A stretch of 64,000 bases of DNA from Takakia lepidozioides (Eukaryota > Streptophyta > Takakiopsida > Takakiales > Takakiaceae): positions 51,290,042 to 51,354,041 of the forward strand of contig CM060734.1 in NCBI GenBank assembly GCA_030704615.1, read 5' to 3'. Positions within the stretch are counted from its first letter, which is position 1, and the number at the start of each line of letters is the position of its first letter. The notes beneath the pieces are model-generated. The model saw only the letters and a list, made by a program, of their open reading frames with translations. It did no database searches and was not told where the DNA came from. A program made the position numbers and the translations under genes. Of this stretch, positions 35,938-48,000 are shown in pieces.

Positions 35938-36859
35938 ATGTTGGAAGGGAAGGCAGTGATCGGAGAAACAGACATGCCGCAGAAGATGCAGACACACGCA
36001 ATGCGCTGTGCTTCGGAGGCACTGGACTTGCACGATGTCACCGATTGCAAAGATATTGCGTGCTACATCAAGAAGGTTTGCTTTCTCTTTCTCCTTTTGA
36101 ACTTTATCAGTCTCCCTCGTGATGTCTTTGCCTGCGACACAGGGTTTTGTTTCTCTCTCTCTCTTCTTTCCCGCTTTTTCTTACATATCCTCCCTCATCC
36201 TTTCTCTGTACCGCGATGGATTTGTTCAACCTACACTTTTTTTCGTTGTAGAAACTGCACTTACTGTTGGAGCAAGATAGCCTCTCCAAAAAAAATTCAA
36301 TTCTTAGTTGCTTAGATCACGCTGATTCAAAACTCGGTGCTCTTTTGAAATGTAAAAGTATGCGTGTATTTGTATATTACAGTTCTCTCTGCAAGTGCTT
36401 CCCTGTATTCCTCCCTGATGTCAAGTGCCTATCTATCTCCTTGGGGTAGGCGTTCTACACAGTTTCTGTCTGTCTCGGGTCAGATCTACATTTGTCGGGA
36501 CGATCTGTGTGGCAGGGAGCTCTGGCCGCTTGTCTTCTGCTTAGGCAACGTCCTTCCTTTCTCCCTTCCAAATTCTGTTCATTCTGTTCACCAGGAGTGC
36601 CATGCACTACAATTTTCAATGGGATTTGAGGGTGCCAGAAACTAATGTCTACCAATCACAGTATTGTGATAAGGAATTCTTATCGTCACAAGTCTGATTG
36701 TTGTTGTCTGTGGAGCAGGAATTTGATAAGTCATACGGGCCAGGATGGCAATGTGTAGCTGGCATGAGCTTTGGCTCCTACGTAACACACTCTTCTGGTT
36801 CCTTCATTCACTTTTGTTTGGGAAGAATGGCAGTGATGCTATTCCGTGGCGCCTCATAG
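35938..36859 (+). CDS. DYNLL-like: LC8-type dynein light chain, two exons
   Basis: Exons 35938-36075 and 36719-36859 join in phase 0 across a 643-bp GT-AG intron to give 92 residues, the usual LC8 size. Exon 1 encodes MLEGKAVIGETDMPQKMQTH and the first two helices, ending in CYIKK. Exon 2 begins EFDKSYGPGWQ and contains the LC8 hallmark GWQCVAGMSFGSYVTHSSG, then FIHF and the terminal strand. LC8 is a homodimeric hub that binds short linear motifs in many partners and is a cargo-adaptor subunit of dynein motors. Seed plants keep LC8 without dynein heavy chains, so a hub role is more general. ATG at 35938 is chosen because it gives the family's typical N-terminus. No disruption seen. Confidence 0.93.
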
Positions 36860-39290
36860 CAGGTCTTGAGTGAGAAGTTTATGTGCCTGGTATGGAGGGA
36901 AAGAATTATCTGTTTATTCAAGTCAGCAGGCCACATGAACACATGCTGGTATTTCTGTAGAAATGGCTTAGGCGACATGGAGCAGAGTTTGTTGCTTTTG
37001 TTGGAGCAGAGTTGCTTTCTATATAACCTGCAGCCCTGGCCTTCCCCTGCCATAGAGTGGTCAAATGAGAGAGGGGTCTGTACATTATGCGATAAGTTCC
37101 TTGCATGTGAACGTGTTAATCTGAAAGTGCTCTGGGCTAGGCATCTCTTCCCCATTCAATGTGGAAGGTATGTTTGTAAATTTGAAGCCCTGTTTCTTGA
37201 ATTTGAAGGCTTTTGCTGTATTCGGTTAAAATGCACACTGTGGAGGATCTTGCCTCCTCTTGGACTTTCTTGAACAGTTGATCTGGTTGTGCATTGGAAA
37301 TAAAAAGCCACCCTTTCCATGGGTGTGAGCATATGGCCACAGCTGTATCTCTGTCATATGCTACTTTCTGAAATGCAGGTTCAGAAACTTTGTACTCAAA
37401 ACAGGTACCAAAAACTGATGCTGTTATTCTCATGCTGTTAAAAGGTGGGGAGGGAGAGAGAGAAAAGAAAGGGAATGCCTGAGGTCAACAAATTTGATCC
37501 AGGAATTTTTCGTTATATTTTATGGGAGGTATTGCCAGGCAGAATGTTCCCACCCAGACATCACATTGTGGAACTGTCATCAAACCTGCAGGCTCTAGCA
37601 CTGTAACCAGCTGCGTTGGTATCCACAGCCTCAAGAAAATCTCTGAACCCCTTGGGCAAACCCCTAGCGTGCTCACAGCACCTCTCATCCTCCTTGCGAC
37701 AGATAAGATACTAGAGTGAGAAAAGGCCTTCTCATCTTGAGGTCTCCAGTTTGTGATGTTCCAGTCTCTGGAGATGCCCCATGAACCCCATCTACTCCAG
37801 GTAATCCAGATGAATCAATTTGTGGATTCTCATGCTTCTGACTAATTCACAAAACCTGGTCCCAGCAAGTGAACATATGTACTTACTCGCAGGCCTGCAT
37901 GCAACTCTGTATCGAGTTTCCACCGCATGCTTCTTGGAAACTTTCAATAGCGTTCTCTGTCAATAGCTTTACTGCCGTTTCCAATTCTCTCTGCAGGTGC
38001 TGTTCCGTGATTCTTGTCTACTTTTCTCGGGATTCGTTGGCCCAGCACCAAGTCATGATTCTAGCGAGGTGATTGGCGAAAGCGTATCGAGGAAGAAAGG
38101 TCTGGTGTATAATCTAACCTAGTAATTAAGGGAAAGCTCGGCACTGTGCAGTCCTGGTGCCGTGTAATATGGGATGTGGTCGAGTGATGCAATAGTGTCA
38201 GAAAGCTCGAGAGCTGAAGGTCACCAGATCGCTTTGCAGTTCAACGAGTCCACCATTTTCTTTGCACGACGTTAGACGTCAACGATTGTGCGAGGGAAGC
38301 AGGTCTGCTCTGCACGTAACATTGTCTAATGTCACGTTCTTCTAAAGAGGGAGAGATTAGGGGCCCATGCTCATCGTAAGAATTCCACCGCTTAATCCAT
38401 GATTGAGCAGTTCATCTGCAGCTTCAGATAACCGGAGTGGCAGAATCTGTACGCTGAGCAGAAGTCGGCGGTTGATCCGTGTGTGGGTCCACATTATCGG
38501 CCATCAAGCCCGACCAGCTGCTTATTAAAGGCCAAAACTGCGTGAGGACTGTATCTTTTAGTCTATGATTGTATGGAGACCTGATTCTCCGCCCTCTCAG
38601 ATCTCTGCTCCAGTAACACTACAGTGGCTTCTGGCAGGGGACACCCTAAGAGAAGCAGGTGATGATTGGATCAGGGTTCCCAGGAACAAGGTTGGTGAGA
38701 CAGTGTGGGATGGTACAGCTTCACGTCACTGAGTGCGGAGTCGGTCAGTGCACGATAGCACCTGGGCGACGGAACGCAGGTCTATTATCAGGGCTCGCAG
38801 AAGTGCTGATTGCGAAACCGATAAGAAGGCAGTAGGCCCTCAGGAATTCCAGCTGTCCTCGAACAATTTGAGTGAGGTAATGAGCTGGCAAGAGGGGATT
38901 CAACCCTTGCAAAGTGAGCAAGGATCGTGTTTACGTGACAGACGCTTCACATACGGTGGACAGGAATGACCTTGCTCGACAAGCTCGTGGAGGTGTACTG
39001 TCAAGGAGACATGCTATGAAAGCCCTAAACGGAGGAGCCGTACTGGTGAGCTGCCATTGTGGGTTCCACATCGCGTACATCAGGATTGCGCCTCTGTCCT
39101 GTCTCCAAATGCATTCTAATATCAACACTCCTTGGAGCTGGTACAACGTTGGTCGGTTGTGCCCGTTTGCTGAATGAAATGGCTCAGTCGTGGAGCTGGC
39201 ACGAGTAGTTTAAAGGTTGCTCAACGGTCATCCCCCATCGACGACAAAAGCCCCCACAAGGTTTCGGAGGGTGACTCAGAGCACATTGAA
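36860..39290. other. Intergenic, no gene recognised
   Basis: Moderate GC, many short overlapping frames on both strands, none with a recognisable domain or a convincing splice partner. The first few hundred bases are presumably the LC8 3' untranslated region. Confidence 0.4.
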
Positions 39291-39293
39291 TAT

Positions 39294-40234
39294 CATGGCT
39301 TGGAGGATGGCAGGAGCTTTGAGACGATTGGTATGGATAGCCGTGCTAGTGCACTTCGGATGCACTTTCACCATAGCTGCACTACCATTGCGTGGTTTCC
39401 TGCTCACCGACTTCACAGGTACTGTGATTTCAGCTGCGTTTCTCAGATGTATGGTCGCAGCTCTTTGAATACTCCTCTGACTTTCTATATGTCACGCATC
39501 GTAGTTTAAAGTTGCATTTCGATGGATGCAACTGTAGTCGAAGCTTATTCTGAAGTCCATTTGGTGGACATCTCTAGATTGGCAAGCTGAGGAGCTTCCG
39601 AGGACTCTTGAAGTTCTACCAAATAATTTGCTGGTAAGTTGGGACTTGGGGCAACGACCTTATGCTGGGTTGTGAAGGTCGTCGATGTGTCTATTCAGAC
39701 TTCCAAGCCGAGCTACATATTAATCCAGTGTTTCGGGTTCTCTCACCTGACTGCCATACCAGTCGAGGCACGTTGAAAATACACCATTTGCAGTAAGGCT
39801 CCTTGATATTAGTGTGAAGAGCGTTGGAGCTTTGCTTTCATCGGATGAGTTGCTTCCATCGAGCTACATATGGAGCTCATAGTTCTTGGATCTTCCCTGT
39901 CACTCTATCACACCTTCAGGCTCATGCTTGCGACTTGCTTAATGGCTGTACAACATGTATATGAGCTTTCTGATAACGTCTCATATCAATGCAGGACCAG
40001 TATACCTCGACACTTCAACGTCGGCAACTTCAAATCCGTCAACACGCTTATCCTGCATACGACTTACGACGCAAAGTTCCCATTGGTCGTCCGTCCGCCC
40101 CACTTCCACCTCATAGGCACAAGCAACAACCTCCTCCTCCATTTATCGCTACTCCTCCTCTATTTATTCCCACTCCGCCAATGCACCATCATCATCATCA
40201 CTATCCATGCCCGCCACCTCCTCCGAGATGTTAA
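39294..40234 (+). CDS. Candidate small secreted Pro/His-rich protein (tentative exons)
   Basis: ATG at 39294 opens MAWRMAGALRRLVWIAVLVH followed by a hydrophobic stretch to about residue 33, a good signal peptide. A good donor (TTCACAG|GTACTG) lies at about 39417. Downstream an acceptor (TCAATGCAG at about 39992) opens DQYTSTLQRRQLQIRQHAYP, then RRKVPIGRPSAPLPPHRHKQ and a Pro/His tail with six consecutive histidines, ending at 40234 after CPPPPPRC. Direct joining of these two exons is out of phase (donor phase 1, second exon frame phase 0), so a middle exon or different sites would be needed. The basic/proline segment faintly recalls processed plant peptide hormones. Identity unknown; the two pieces may not belong together. 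Confidence 0.25.
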
Positions 40235-40279
40235 TCCGATGTTCCTTGAGCGCTCTATCGGGCTCGAATGATCATCAAG

Positions 40280-41445
40280 CTTATAAATGTGAGGCTACTT
40301 TCGGAGATTCATCTTTGTTCGGGGGTTCACAGCTCTCTCAGACTGATGTAGAGGAACTCGAGCCTCGGAGATGTGACGGATGATGTAGGATCCTTGCTCC
40401 ACCAGTCCACTGCTTAGGTGTAGAGTAGACTGGCTATGTACATACTTTTGATTGTCAGCTGCGCACTAGGAAGGAGATGTCCTCAAGTGGGTCCCGTCCC
40501 AACTCGATCATAATCATCTTACTAAATTTGTAACGATGATGATAAGCGCAATCTTATCAGAGTTTTACCCTTTAAAGATGCGAGTCTTGTGGGGCTGCTG
40601 GCCCACCCGCAGGTAGTTGACAGTCTCTTGTAAACGTGGTATGCTCGCACTGTTGATACTAACTTAAGTACAGAGTAACTAACTAGTCTCAAGAAGGTAC
40701 CGGACTATCTTTCCCACATATTCTGTTGGTTGTGGTCAAATGAAAAATCCAGGGAAGCATATCTGATCCGCAAAAAATCAACAGATTCCAAAACAAACAG
40801 AAATTTCCTCACATCGTACTCCACCCACACACTTAATTTCCAGATTCGATAGAGCAAGATAGAGCTTAAAGGCTTTTGCTGCCCATTCTTCACTCTCCTT
40901 AGTACATCAGGTCTAAGTATAGTACATTAGGGAAGCTTAAGATTGATAAACCCTGTCAATGAGATGAATAGCGATTTTACGAGAAGTTCTAGAGACAAGC
41001 AGCGTGTATGCTTAGATGGCAAGGCATTCCAGGCTCCTTGATGCCAGTGACGCCAAGTCCCTGCCTGCCAACACAAGATCTCTAGTCGCTCCTGCAGCCG
41101 GAGAATTTTTCCCAAGTTAGAAAACGGGGAAGTGGTATTTGCATATGATCAGTGTAGAGATGTGGAGGTCTGGAGCGTTACAGCATTGCGGAATTGTCTG
41201 CAATCTGTGATACGCATCCCTGCGCAAGATGCTCGGGGACTGAATTCTTGAAAGCAGAACAGACCTGATTCCCAACCTTGCGACACAGCTCAAGTTATAA
41301 TTTGTGCACTAAGATCCAAATCAACCTTGGACACTGAGATCCAAATCAACCTTGGACACAAGCTGCTGCTGCACTCGTGACTTGATCACCTGACCCCAAT
41401 TTTGTCAATCTTCGGACTGAAAAATCTGTGGATTGCAAAAGCTGA
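40280..41445. other. Intergenic, no gene recognised
   Basis: A short direct duplication GAGATCCAAATCAACCTTGGACAC-type lies at about 41308-41360. It is probably 3' flank and untranslated region of the minus-strand BMT5-like gene in its last part. Nothing else supported. Confidence 0.4.
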
Positions 41446-43525
41446 TCACCTCAATTCAAACTTGAATGTGGCGCAGGCCCCAAGATAGAACTTGCGTCCA
41501 GGTCGATAACCAGTCCCACGTCGGTTGCAATAACCAGGGAAGTTAAGGGGGTCGAACTTCGTGGGTTCTCCCTTGAGCATGAGCCCACTCTTGCCAGCTT
41601 CTTCCACTAGTTTCCACTCCTCATAGGGACCCCCTCGCTTGTGGGTCACATGGACCTCCCCCCCAGGGAGCAACATCTGCCCAGCATACTCAAAGAAGAC
41701 GCTCACAAGCGCCCTATGCTTCCTGTGTGGAAAAGTGGCCAGCGAACTGTATATTAGAATCAGCTTTGACATCTTTGAATTAACTAACAAGTTGATTAAT
41801 GTAGAGGATGAATTCACCTCTGGAAGGCCACTGCACACCTCAATATTCCTCCCGGTCCCAAGATGATGATCCCTCACTCTTGTTACAGACGATGCTTTGA
41901 ACTCTTTACCGTAAAATTTCCATCTCAACTCCCAACAACTACCATGTTTCTGTGTGCAGGATTGATGCACTCCACAAAGGAGGCCATGACTCAGAGCGAT
42001 TCGTAGAAAGAGAGAGGGAAGAAGCACTGGAATTGCTAGACATCTCTGCAGGAGGTAACCTGAAGGTACGTGAGCGACTAATAAACTCGAAAGCAGGAAG
42101 TCTCTAGGGCTTTCTGACGTTCTACAGAACGTATTCGAACGTAAGTCCTGGGGTACGTACTAAAAACGCGGTCTTCAGATTCAAAGTTACGTATGCTATG
42201 ACACTGCAAGCCACTGTCAGCTGCACAAGGAGCTTGTCTGCAGGGTGAGGCACTAGGCAAAAAAGGTGAATACAGAAAAGCGAACTAGCCTTCAAAAAAG
42301 AGAGAGAATGTGTCAGAGCTCTCGAGAAATCAATTCGGAGAGACCGAGCTCCCTCTGAGCTCTTGACATCGTATGTGCATTGTGTACAGTGGTAATCGCC
42401 TGTATTTTGACGGAACGGAAACCGGAGGGGAAGATTTACTATAAACTGAAAGAAAGACGAAAAAGATCGAAGCGTCCGGGACTTGGGATACAGTAGAACG
42501 AAACAGTAAAGCAGAGTTCTAAACCAAGAACGAACGAACAAAATCCCAAAACGTTGCACGAACGCGGAGTGCATTATCATTGTTAACTCAAAAGGGAGGT
42601 CACGTGAATCATGTTGTAGAATATGTACACATATCAGCAGAGGAAAGACCTGTACGTGTACTTTGAAAGACGCATCGCAAGTATAGCAGATTCTACAGCG
42701 TGACGAGTAGAGATGGAAGACTTCGTAACATACAAAAAAAAATCACATCTAGATTAAGTCCGACACAGGTAAGAACTGTAAGGAAGAGACTCTGAAGATC
42801 ACAAGACGATAAAAGATAGCTGAATTCATACTGGATCACAGATTTTTGGTTTTCTGGTCCCCAATATCCAGCGTGCGGAAAATTGTAGACGATTCGGTCA
42901 AAGAAGCTGGCCGGCCTGCCACCAACGACACTCTTGCCTACCGTAGCCATGTTTCGGACATCCACTCCATGGACGACCAGGGCCCCTCGATTTTTGAGAT
43001 TCCGCAGAAACGGTGTAGCCCCCCCTGCATACTTCTGGAAGAGTTCATCTGCAACAGAACTAAGCTCCGGACAATTTAACATGACGACTTTTGGAGCTAA
43101 AATTTTCATGAAGCACACTTGCAGCTCAATTTGAGCATTGAGTCAGAGAAAAGTAGACCTCTTACTCACGTAATATGCTGATTAGACTCTAGAGAGCTGT
43201 ATCTGCACTGCAACAATACCAAAAGGGATTCAAGAAAGAAAGAAAGTTCTTCATTCATTTAGATCTTAATCGCAAATGTGTCTACACGTGCATGCATACA
43301 ATGTCAAGTACCTCGAGAATCAAGAGATGTGGCGATCATCTTGTCAGCATTCCCAAATGCCGTAGCAAGAGCAGAGGAAAACGAGAAATCTCCCTCCCCC
43401 ACAAGCAAGATCCTGTGCGTATTTTCATATTGGGCAATCCGCGGCGCTCTTACTACTAATTTTTCCACATCATCAACTTGCTCGTGAAGCTCTCGTTGCT
43501 TAGATTTTCGCGACACCGCTGCCAT
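41446..43525 (-). CDS. BMT5-like (DUF2431) putative rRNA uridine methyltransferase, three exons
   Basis: Minus-strand exons 43525-43312, 43048-42832 and 41722-41446 join with matching phases (1, then 2) to give 235 residues. Exon 1 contains the Rossmann-like SAM-binding motif HRILLVGEGDFSFSSALA and SLDSR. Exon 2 resumes with DELFQKY and includes ALVVHGVDVRNM and the DRIVYNFPHAGYWG signature. Exon 3 has GGEVHVTHKRGGPYEEW, GYCNRRG and the end LGACATFKFELR. These are family landmarks of DUF2431 proteins such as yeast BMT5, which makes m3U in 25S rRNA. The role here is inferred from family. Longer open frames running into the introns (for example upstream of 41722) are not coding. Start is the Met before AAVSRKSKQRELHEQ. 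No disruption. Confidence 0.88.
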
Positions 43526-43529
43526 TTCA

Positions 43530-45005
43530 CTTGAATCTCAGCCTCCAAAGAGAGATATGTCTTCAGGAAACTCCCTAAAAGACTAGACTGAGCCCCTTCG
43601 GTTTCTAATCCTTTGCCTGCACGAGGCCTGCACAGACCAATGTAAACTCAGAATCGACGGCCAGTCGATGACTAGTCAGAGCTCTGGTTCTGAATTACAA
43701 GGACAGCTCTGATTATCGCAATGAGCTTGCTGCAGTAGCTGATCGCATCACAACTCCAATTTCCAATCAGCATTACAAACCCACTTTTCCGATAGCGGTT
43801 GGAGGATCGTCCAGAAGCTGGGTTTTGAGAGGGCATTGAGAGTCAGAAGAGATTCTGATGGGGATTGACTCACCCTGGCAGGATTTGGAACTTAATGGGG
43901 AACTATCTTACCATCGTACTGGCAATTGCTCTTTGGAACATCGAAGTCTCTGATCTGCGCACCAACTTCCACAACGACTCGTCTACCTACTGGGCCAATA
44001 CACGAAGCACAGTGCAATCTCACTGCCAAGGGGTTGCCATAAAATTGAATTCGAACCTTCACTCCACAGATTACAAACTCATTCCTGAATCAGAGCAAAC
44101 CGCAGTACCACGGTCCGGATTTGATGTTTTTCCGGCGCCAGCAGTTACAGTTCGCTTTAACACGTACCTCGCTCTTAATGATATAACCGAGAGGATTCAT
44201 GTTCTTTCACACACACTCGCAGATGCTTTTCTTAGTACCGTCCGTGCATCCAACTTTTCCCCGCTTGCAGTGTTCTTCTTCACGCCTTCAATTCGGTTTT
44301 TGCGTGCATTTCAATAGACTGTGTATCAATTTGCTGATAGTCCTAACTGAAACTCAATAGCTGATGGAAACTGATATTGTGGTTGAGGCAGTGGCTTATG
44401 CTTCATGTACCTACACCATTCTTGTCTTGAGGGGCGAGGAGCCATGATCCATCAATGAGCAAGAAAGATAAGCAGGATTTGGCCACTAACCCTCCTAGGA
44501 ATTGACTCCCAGATTGTCAAAACTGAGTGGACCTGATTGCAAATGCACTTCCATCTGCACTGACCTATCTTCAGTGAGTGGAAATCTCACATTTAGAAAA
44601 CTTTTTTAAACGCGGAGTGTGGAACTGCCGTCTTCCAGGGGATTGCCAAGGCTGAGACCTATAGCTAAGATTTGCCACAAGGCTATGTGGTAATGACAAG
44701 GCCACAACATGTCTCTTGCAAAGCATCACAGGACTGGGTACAGCTCCTCTTTATTTTGATTTTCGTCTCCAGTAATATTGGAGGAATCAGAAGCAGGGTC
44801 CGAAATATGGTCTATATCTAGGAGAGCCTACTTCTGTTGGATCAATACCAGATCACAGACTTTTACGGGAAGCTATAAGAAAATTATCTAGCGCCTCACA
44901 TGCATATGAGCTCGGTACATCAACTTTAACAAATCAAATCCATTGAAATATGCATGGAAAGGTTTACGTCAGAATGAACTCCTCCAAATCAACAAGATGT
45001 TGAAC
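43530..45005. other. Intergenic between two minus-strand genes
   Basis: Contains the upstream flank of the BMT5-like gene and the 3' flank of the 4CL-like gene. A 150-codon plus-strand frame at 43865-44317 begins with a hydrophobic stretch but lacks a recognisable domain; I do not call it a gene. Confidence 0.4.
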
Positions 45006-45007
45006 AT

Positions 45008-48000
45008 CTAAAGCTTTGGCTTCGCCTTGGTGAGCTGAACAAGTTCCCGACGTAGTATTTTACCCGCTGCTGATTTGGGAATGGCCTCTAAGAATGCAAC
45101 CTTGCGTACCTTCTTGTAGGAAGCCACCTGCCACGAAACCATACCACCATTCATAACAGACATGGTGCAAACCCTTATCTTCTCTCCTCCCTCACAAGGA
45201 GAAATCTCTCTGTGATTCTACCCTCATACTATGATGCACTTTGCCAAGGTTTCAGAGTTTTCTTGAGACCATAAAAACCATGAAAATTACAACGAGAACA
45301 TTCACATTAGCGAGCTTGTTAATTGAAGATGTGTCCACACTTTACCTGTTCAGCAACAAATTTCATAACCTCATCGGCAGAAAGTGTGCTTCCTGGTGCC
45401 CTTACAATGAAAGCCATCGGGATTTGACCAGCTTCCTCATGCGGGTACCTGAAGGTGTCCACCCATGCAATTTGATGGTCTAAATAGTCAGGCACATCTG
45501 GCAGAATGCTTTTCTTCTAGCAGACAGAACATTTCACAACAACTTTACTCTGCCCTCTCAGGAGATGTGCTTCCATTGGAAACTGTTGCACAGAGGGTCT
45601 ACTCATGAGACTGCTTAGAGTATGCTTCTGGCCATGCATCCTGTGATCACTGTTCTTGGAGCAGATATGAGAAGGGAAAGTAGACAGGCCGACATGAGGA
45701 AAGTAGGATGGGGGCATACTTCCGTGTTAGTAAGGGAATCTTCATCCAGAGGGTTCCCTGCTTTTCTCTAGCCTCTTCAACTAGACAAAATGTGTGCCAT
45801 GACTGTCTATAGAAAAAAAGCAGCCCTTCAGAGAGTAATATGAAGACACAGATAGAGGAAGAAAGTTATCAGCTAGGCAGTCTCGCCTTATGCACATGGA
45901 AGTGCAGAATAATGTGATTATGAGATGATGCCACTTACGGAATCACTGCAGAATCTAAGATTTCCGGATGGGAGAGAAGCAAGGCTTCCAACTCTGCTGG
46001 AGCCACCTGCACCCATGCTCCCCATACAACTCAAGCTACAAGGGATGGAGAGAGAGTTACGACGGGTAAGTTTTTGAGCAGTAGGATGGTGTGGTTTGAA
46101 TCTTGACAAGTCGCCTAGCCTGATAGTCCCTGGCCTTGGCAAAATTACAAATTAATCTCAGGCCCAGGACATAGGTTGGGAATGCGAACTGTGGCTTTAC
46201 CAACTGGAGCCCAGGATTCCTTGGCAAAATTTCATATGCTGGTGCATCCTCCAATTTCTCATGGCATGAGGGAGAACAAGAGGGTAGGGAACTCAATCTG
46301 GGTATATTGCATCCAAAGGGTATGGAACATGCCCAGAGGTATCCATTTGCAGGATTAATGCAGAATTCATTGAAAACCTAGCACTGACATCATACATGAG
46401 AGCGTAAAGCTCATTACCAGCACTAGGGGAGAGAAGATGTATTACTAAGACTTTGTTTGCCATAACCCTCAGGCCATAGAGTCTGCACCCATTTTGGATG
46501 GTAGAAGAATAATTTACTACATCCACTGGAGCCCAGGCGAAGAAAGAGGAAAAGATGAAGAGAGACTAAAGAGGAGAGAAGGGGAAGATATAAATTATGT
46601 AGTCTCTCTTGAGCAGATATCCTAGTCGGTACTGGTTCAATTTGCTGGTTCTTGAATGATGGACAGAAAAGCAAAAGCTTTCAACCCCACATCAGCAACC
46701 ACTCTGTTTGAAAGGAGCACTGATGAAAAAATTGACCTGAAACGCTTTGTACTTGATGAGCTCCTTCAGGCGATCCACAACAAAGAGATAGCCATCCTCA
46801 TCAAAATAGACCAAGTCACCGGTATGAAGCCACCCATCCTTATCAAGCGTCTCCACTGTTTCCTTTGGATTGTTGAGATACTCTGCACCATGCATAAAGG
46901 CCTTAGCGGAATGATTCAGGAGAAAATCGTACTGAGTTACAAAAGTGTCCCGAGTTACAAGATTTGACAAACCAAAGCAACTTGCCAAAATGTAGTTCTA
47001 TCAATCCTGTCACCATTCCTCCAGTAACTATTATATGCACACTGAAACATTCATACATACAATTTTGGGCCTAAAGTATCAAATCAGAAAATCTGTAGCC
47101 AATGCAAAACCTTGCCTGCAGCTACCATCACCCGTAGATTGTAGCTCCCTGTGGCAATGACCCTGGGACATTTTCTGCTGGTTCTGTGCATTGCTGACCA
47201 ACTTAATGGATAGTGACAAAACCAATGTGAACAAGCTGGTATTTCCTTTTCAGTGTAACCAGCACATCAACCACTCAAGCAAAATGAAGTGGTGGTAACC
47301 CCAATCCTTCCAAATATTCAATCTATCACAGAGGCCAACTCACTCAAAAATGCAAGACTATGAAGTGCAACACCTTTCATGACCATGGGTCCTCGTATCC
47401 AGAGCTCTCCCTGTTTGTTAGGAGGCAACCACTTCCCTGTAGAGGGGTCAACCACCATTGCCTCCGCATTTGGTATGAGTATGCCAGCCGACCCAAAACG
47501 ATGGTTGCCGTCTTCCACGGGGGTTGGTGTAACGCTACCCACACCAGTTAACTCTGTCATGCCATATCCCTGACACACATCACCAGATTTCCCCATCCTA
47601 CCCAGCTCAGTTGAACAGCAAAATATGGCCATGCATATTCAGTCCCCTGCCCTGAGCCGTCAAGTGTAATATGATGCCAAATGCATTTGCGCTTGCAATC
47701 AGTCAAACGCTTGTCAACAGATTCAAGCTCCAGGCTCATCCAGCTGACTATTCCAAAGTTATAACTACTGACACAGACACTGATAGACAGCATCCTGCAG
47801 AATGGTAACAGCACAGGGGGTAAGAGAATATACACATAAGGCGTTTGCCGTAGCCTTGTGGCCATAGGCCCCATGCACATTGGGCCGAACGGGGGGGGGG
47901 GTAAGAGGATGTACACATGAACTTTGTTTCCTGTAGCCTTGTGGCCATAGACCCCATGCCCAGTTTGGAAGGAAACATAGAGAATAGGGGGAGTGAGAGA

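Noticed and set aside
41723-42027. N-terminal part of the 193-codon frame upstream of the BMT5-like last exon
   Set aside because: The acceptor at 41723 joins exon 2 in phase and restores the family sequence; upstream codons are intronic.
43865-44317. A 150-codon plus-strand frame
   Set aside because: No domain, no splice partner, no conserved features; likely chance in a GC-moderate intergenic region.
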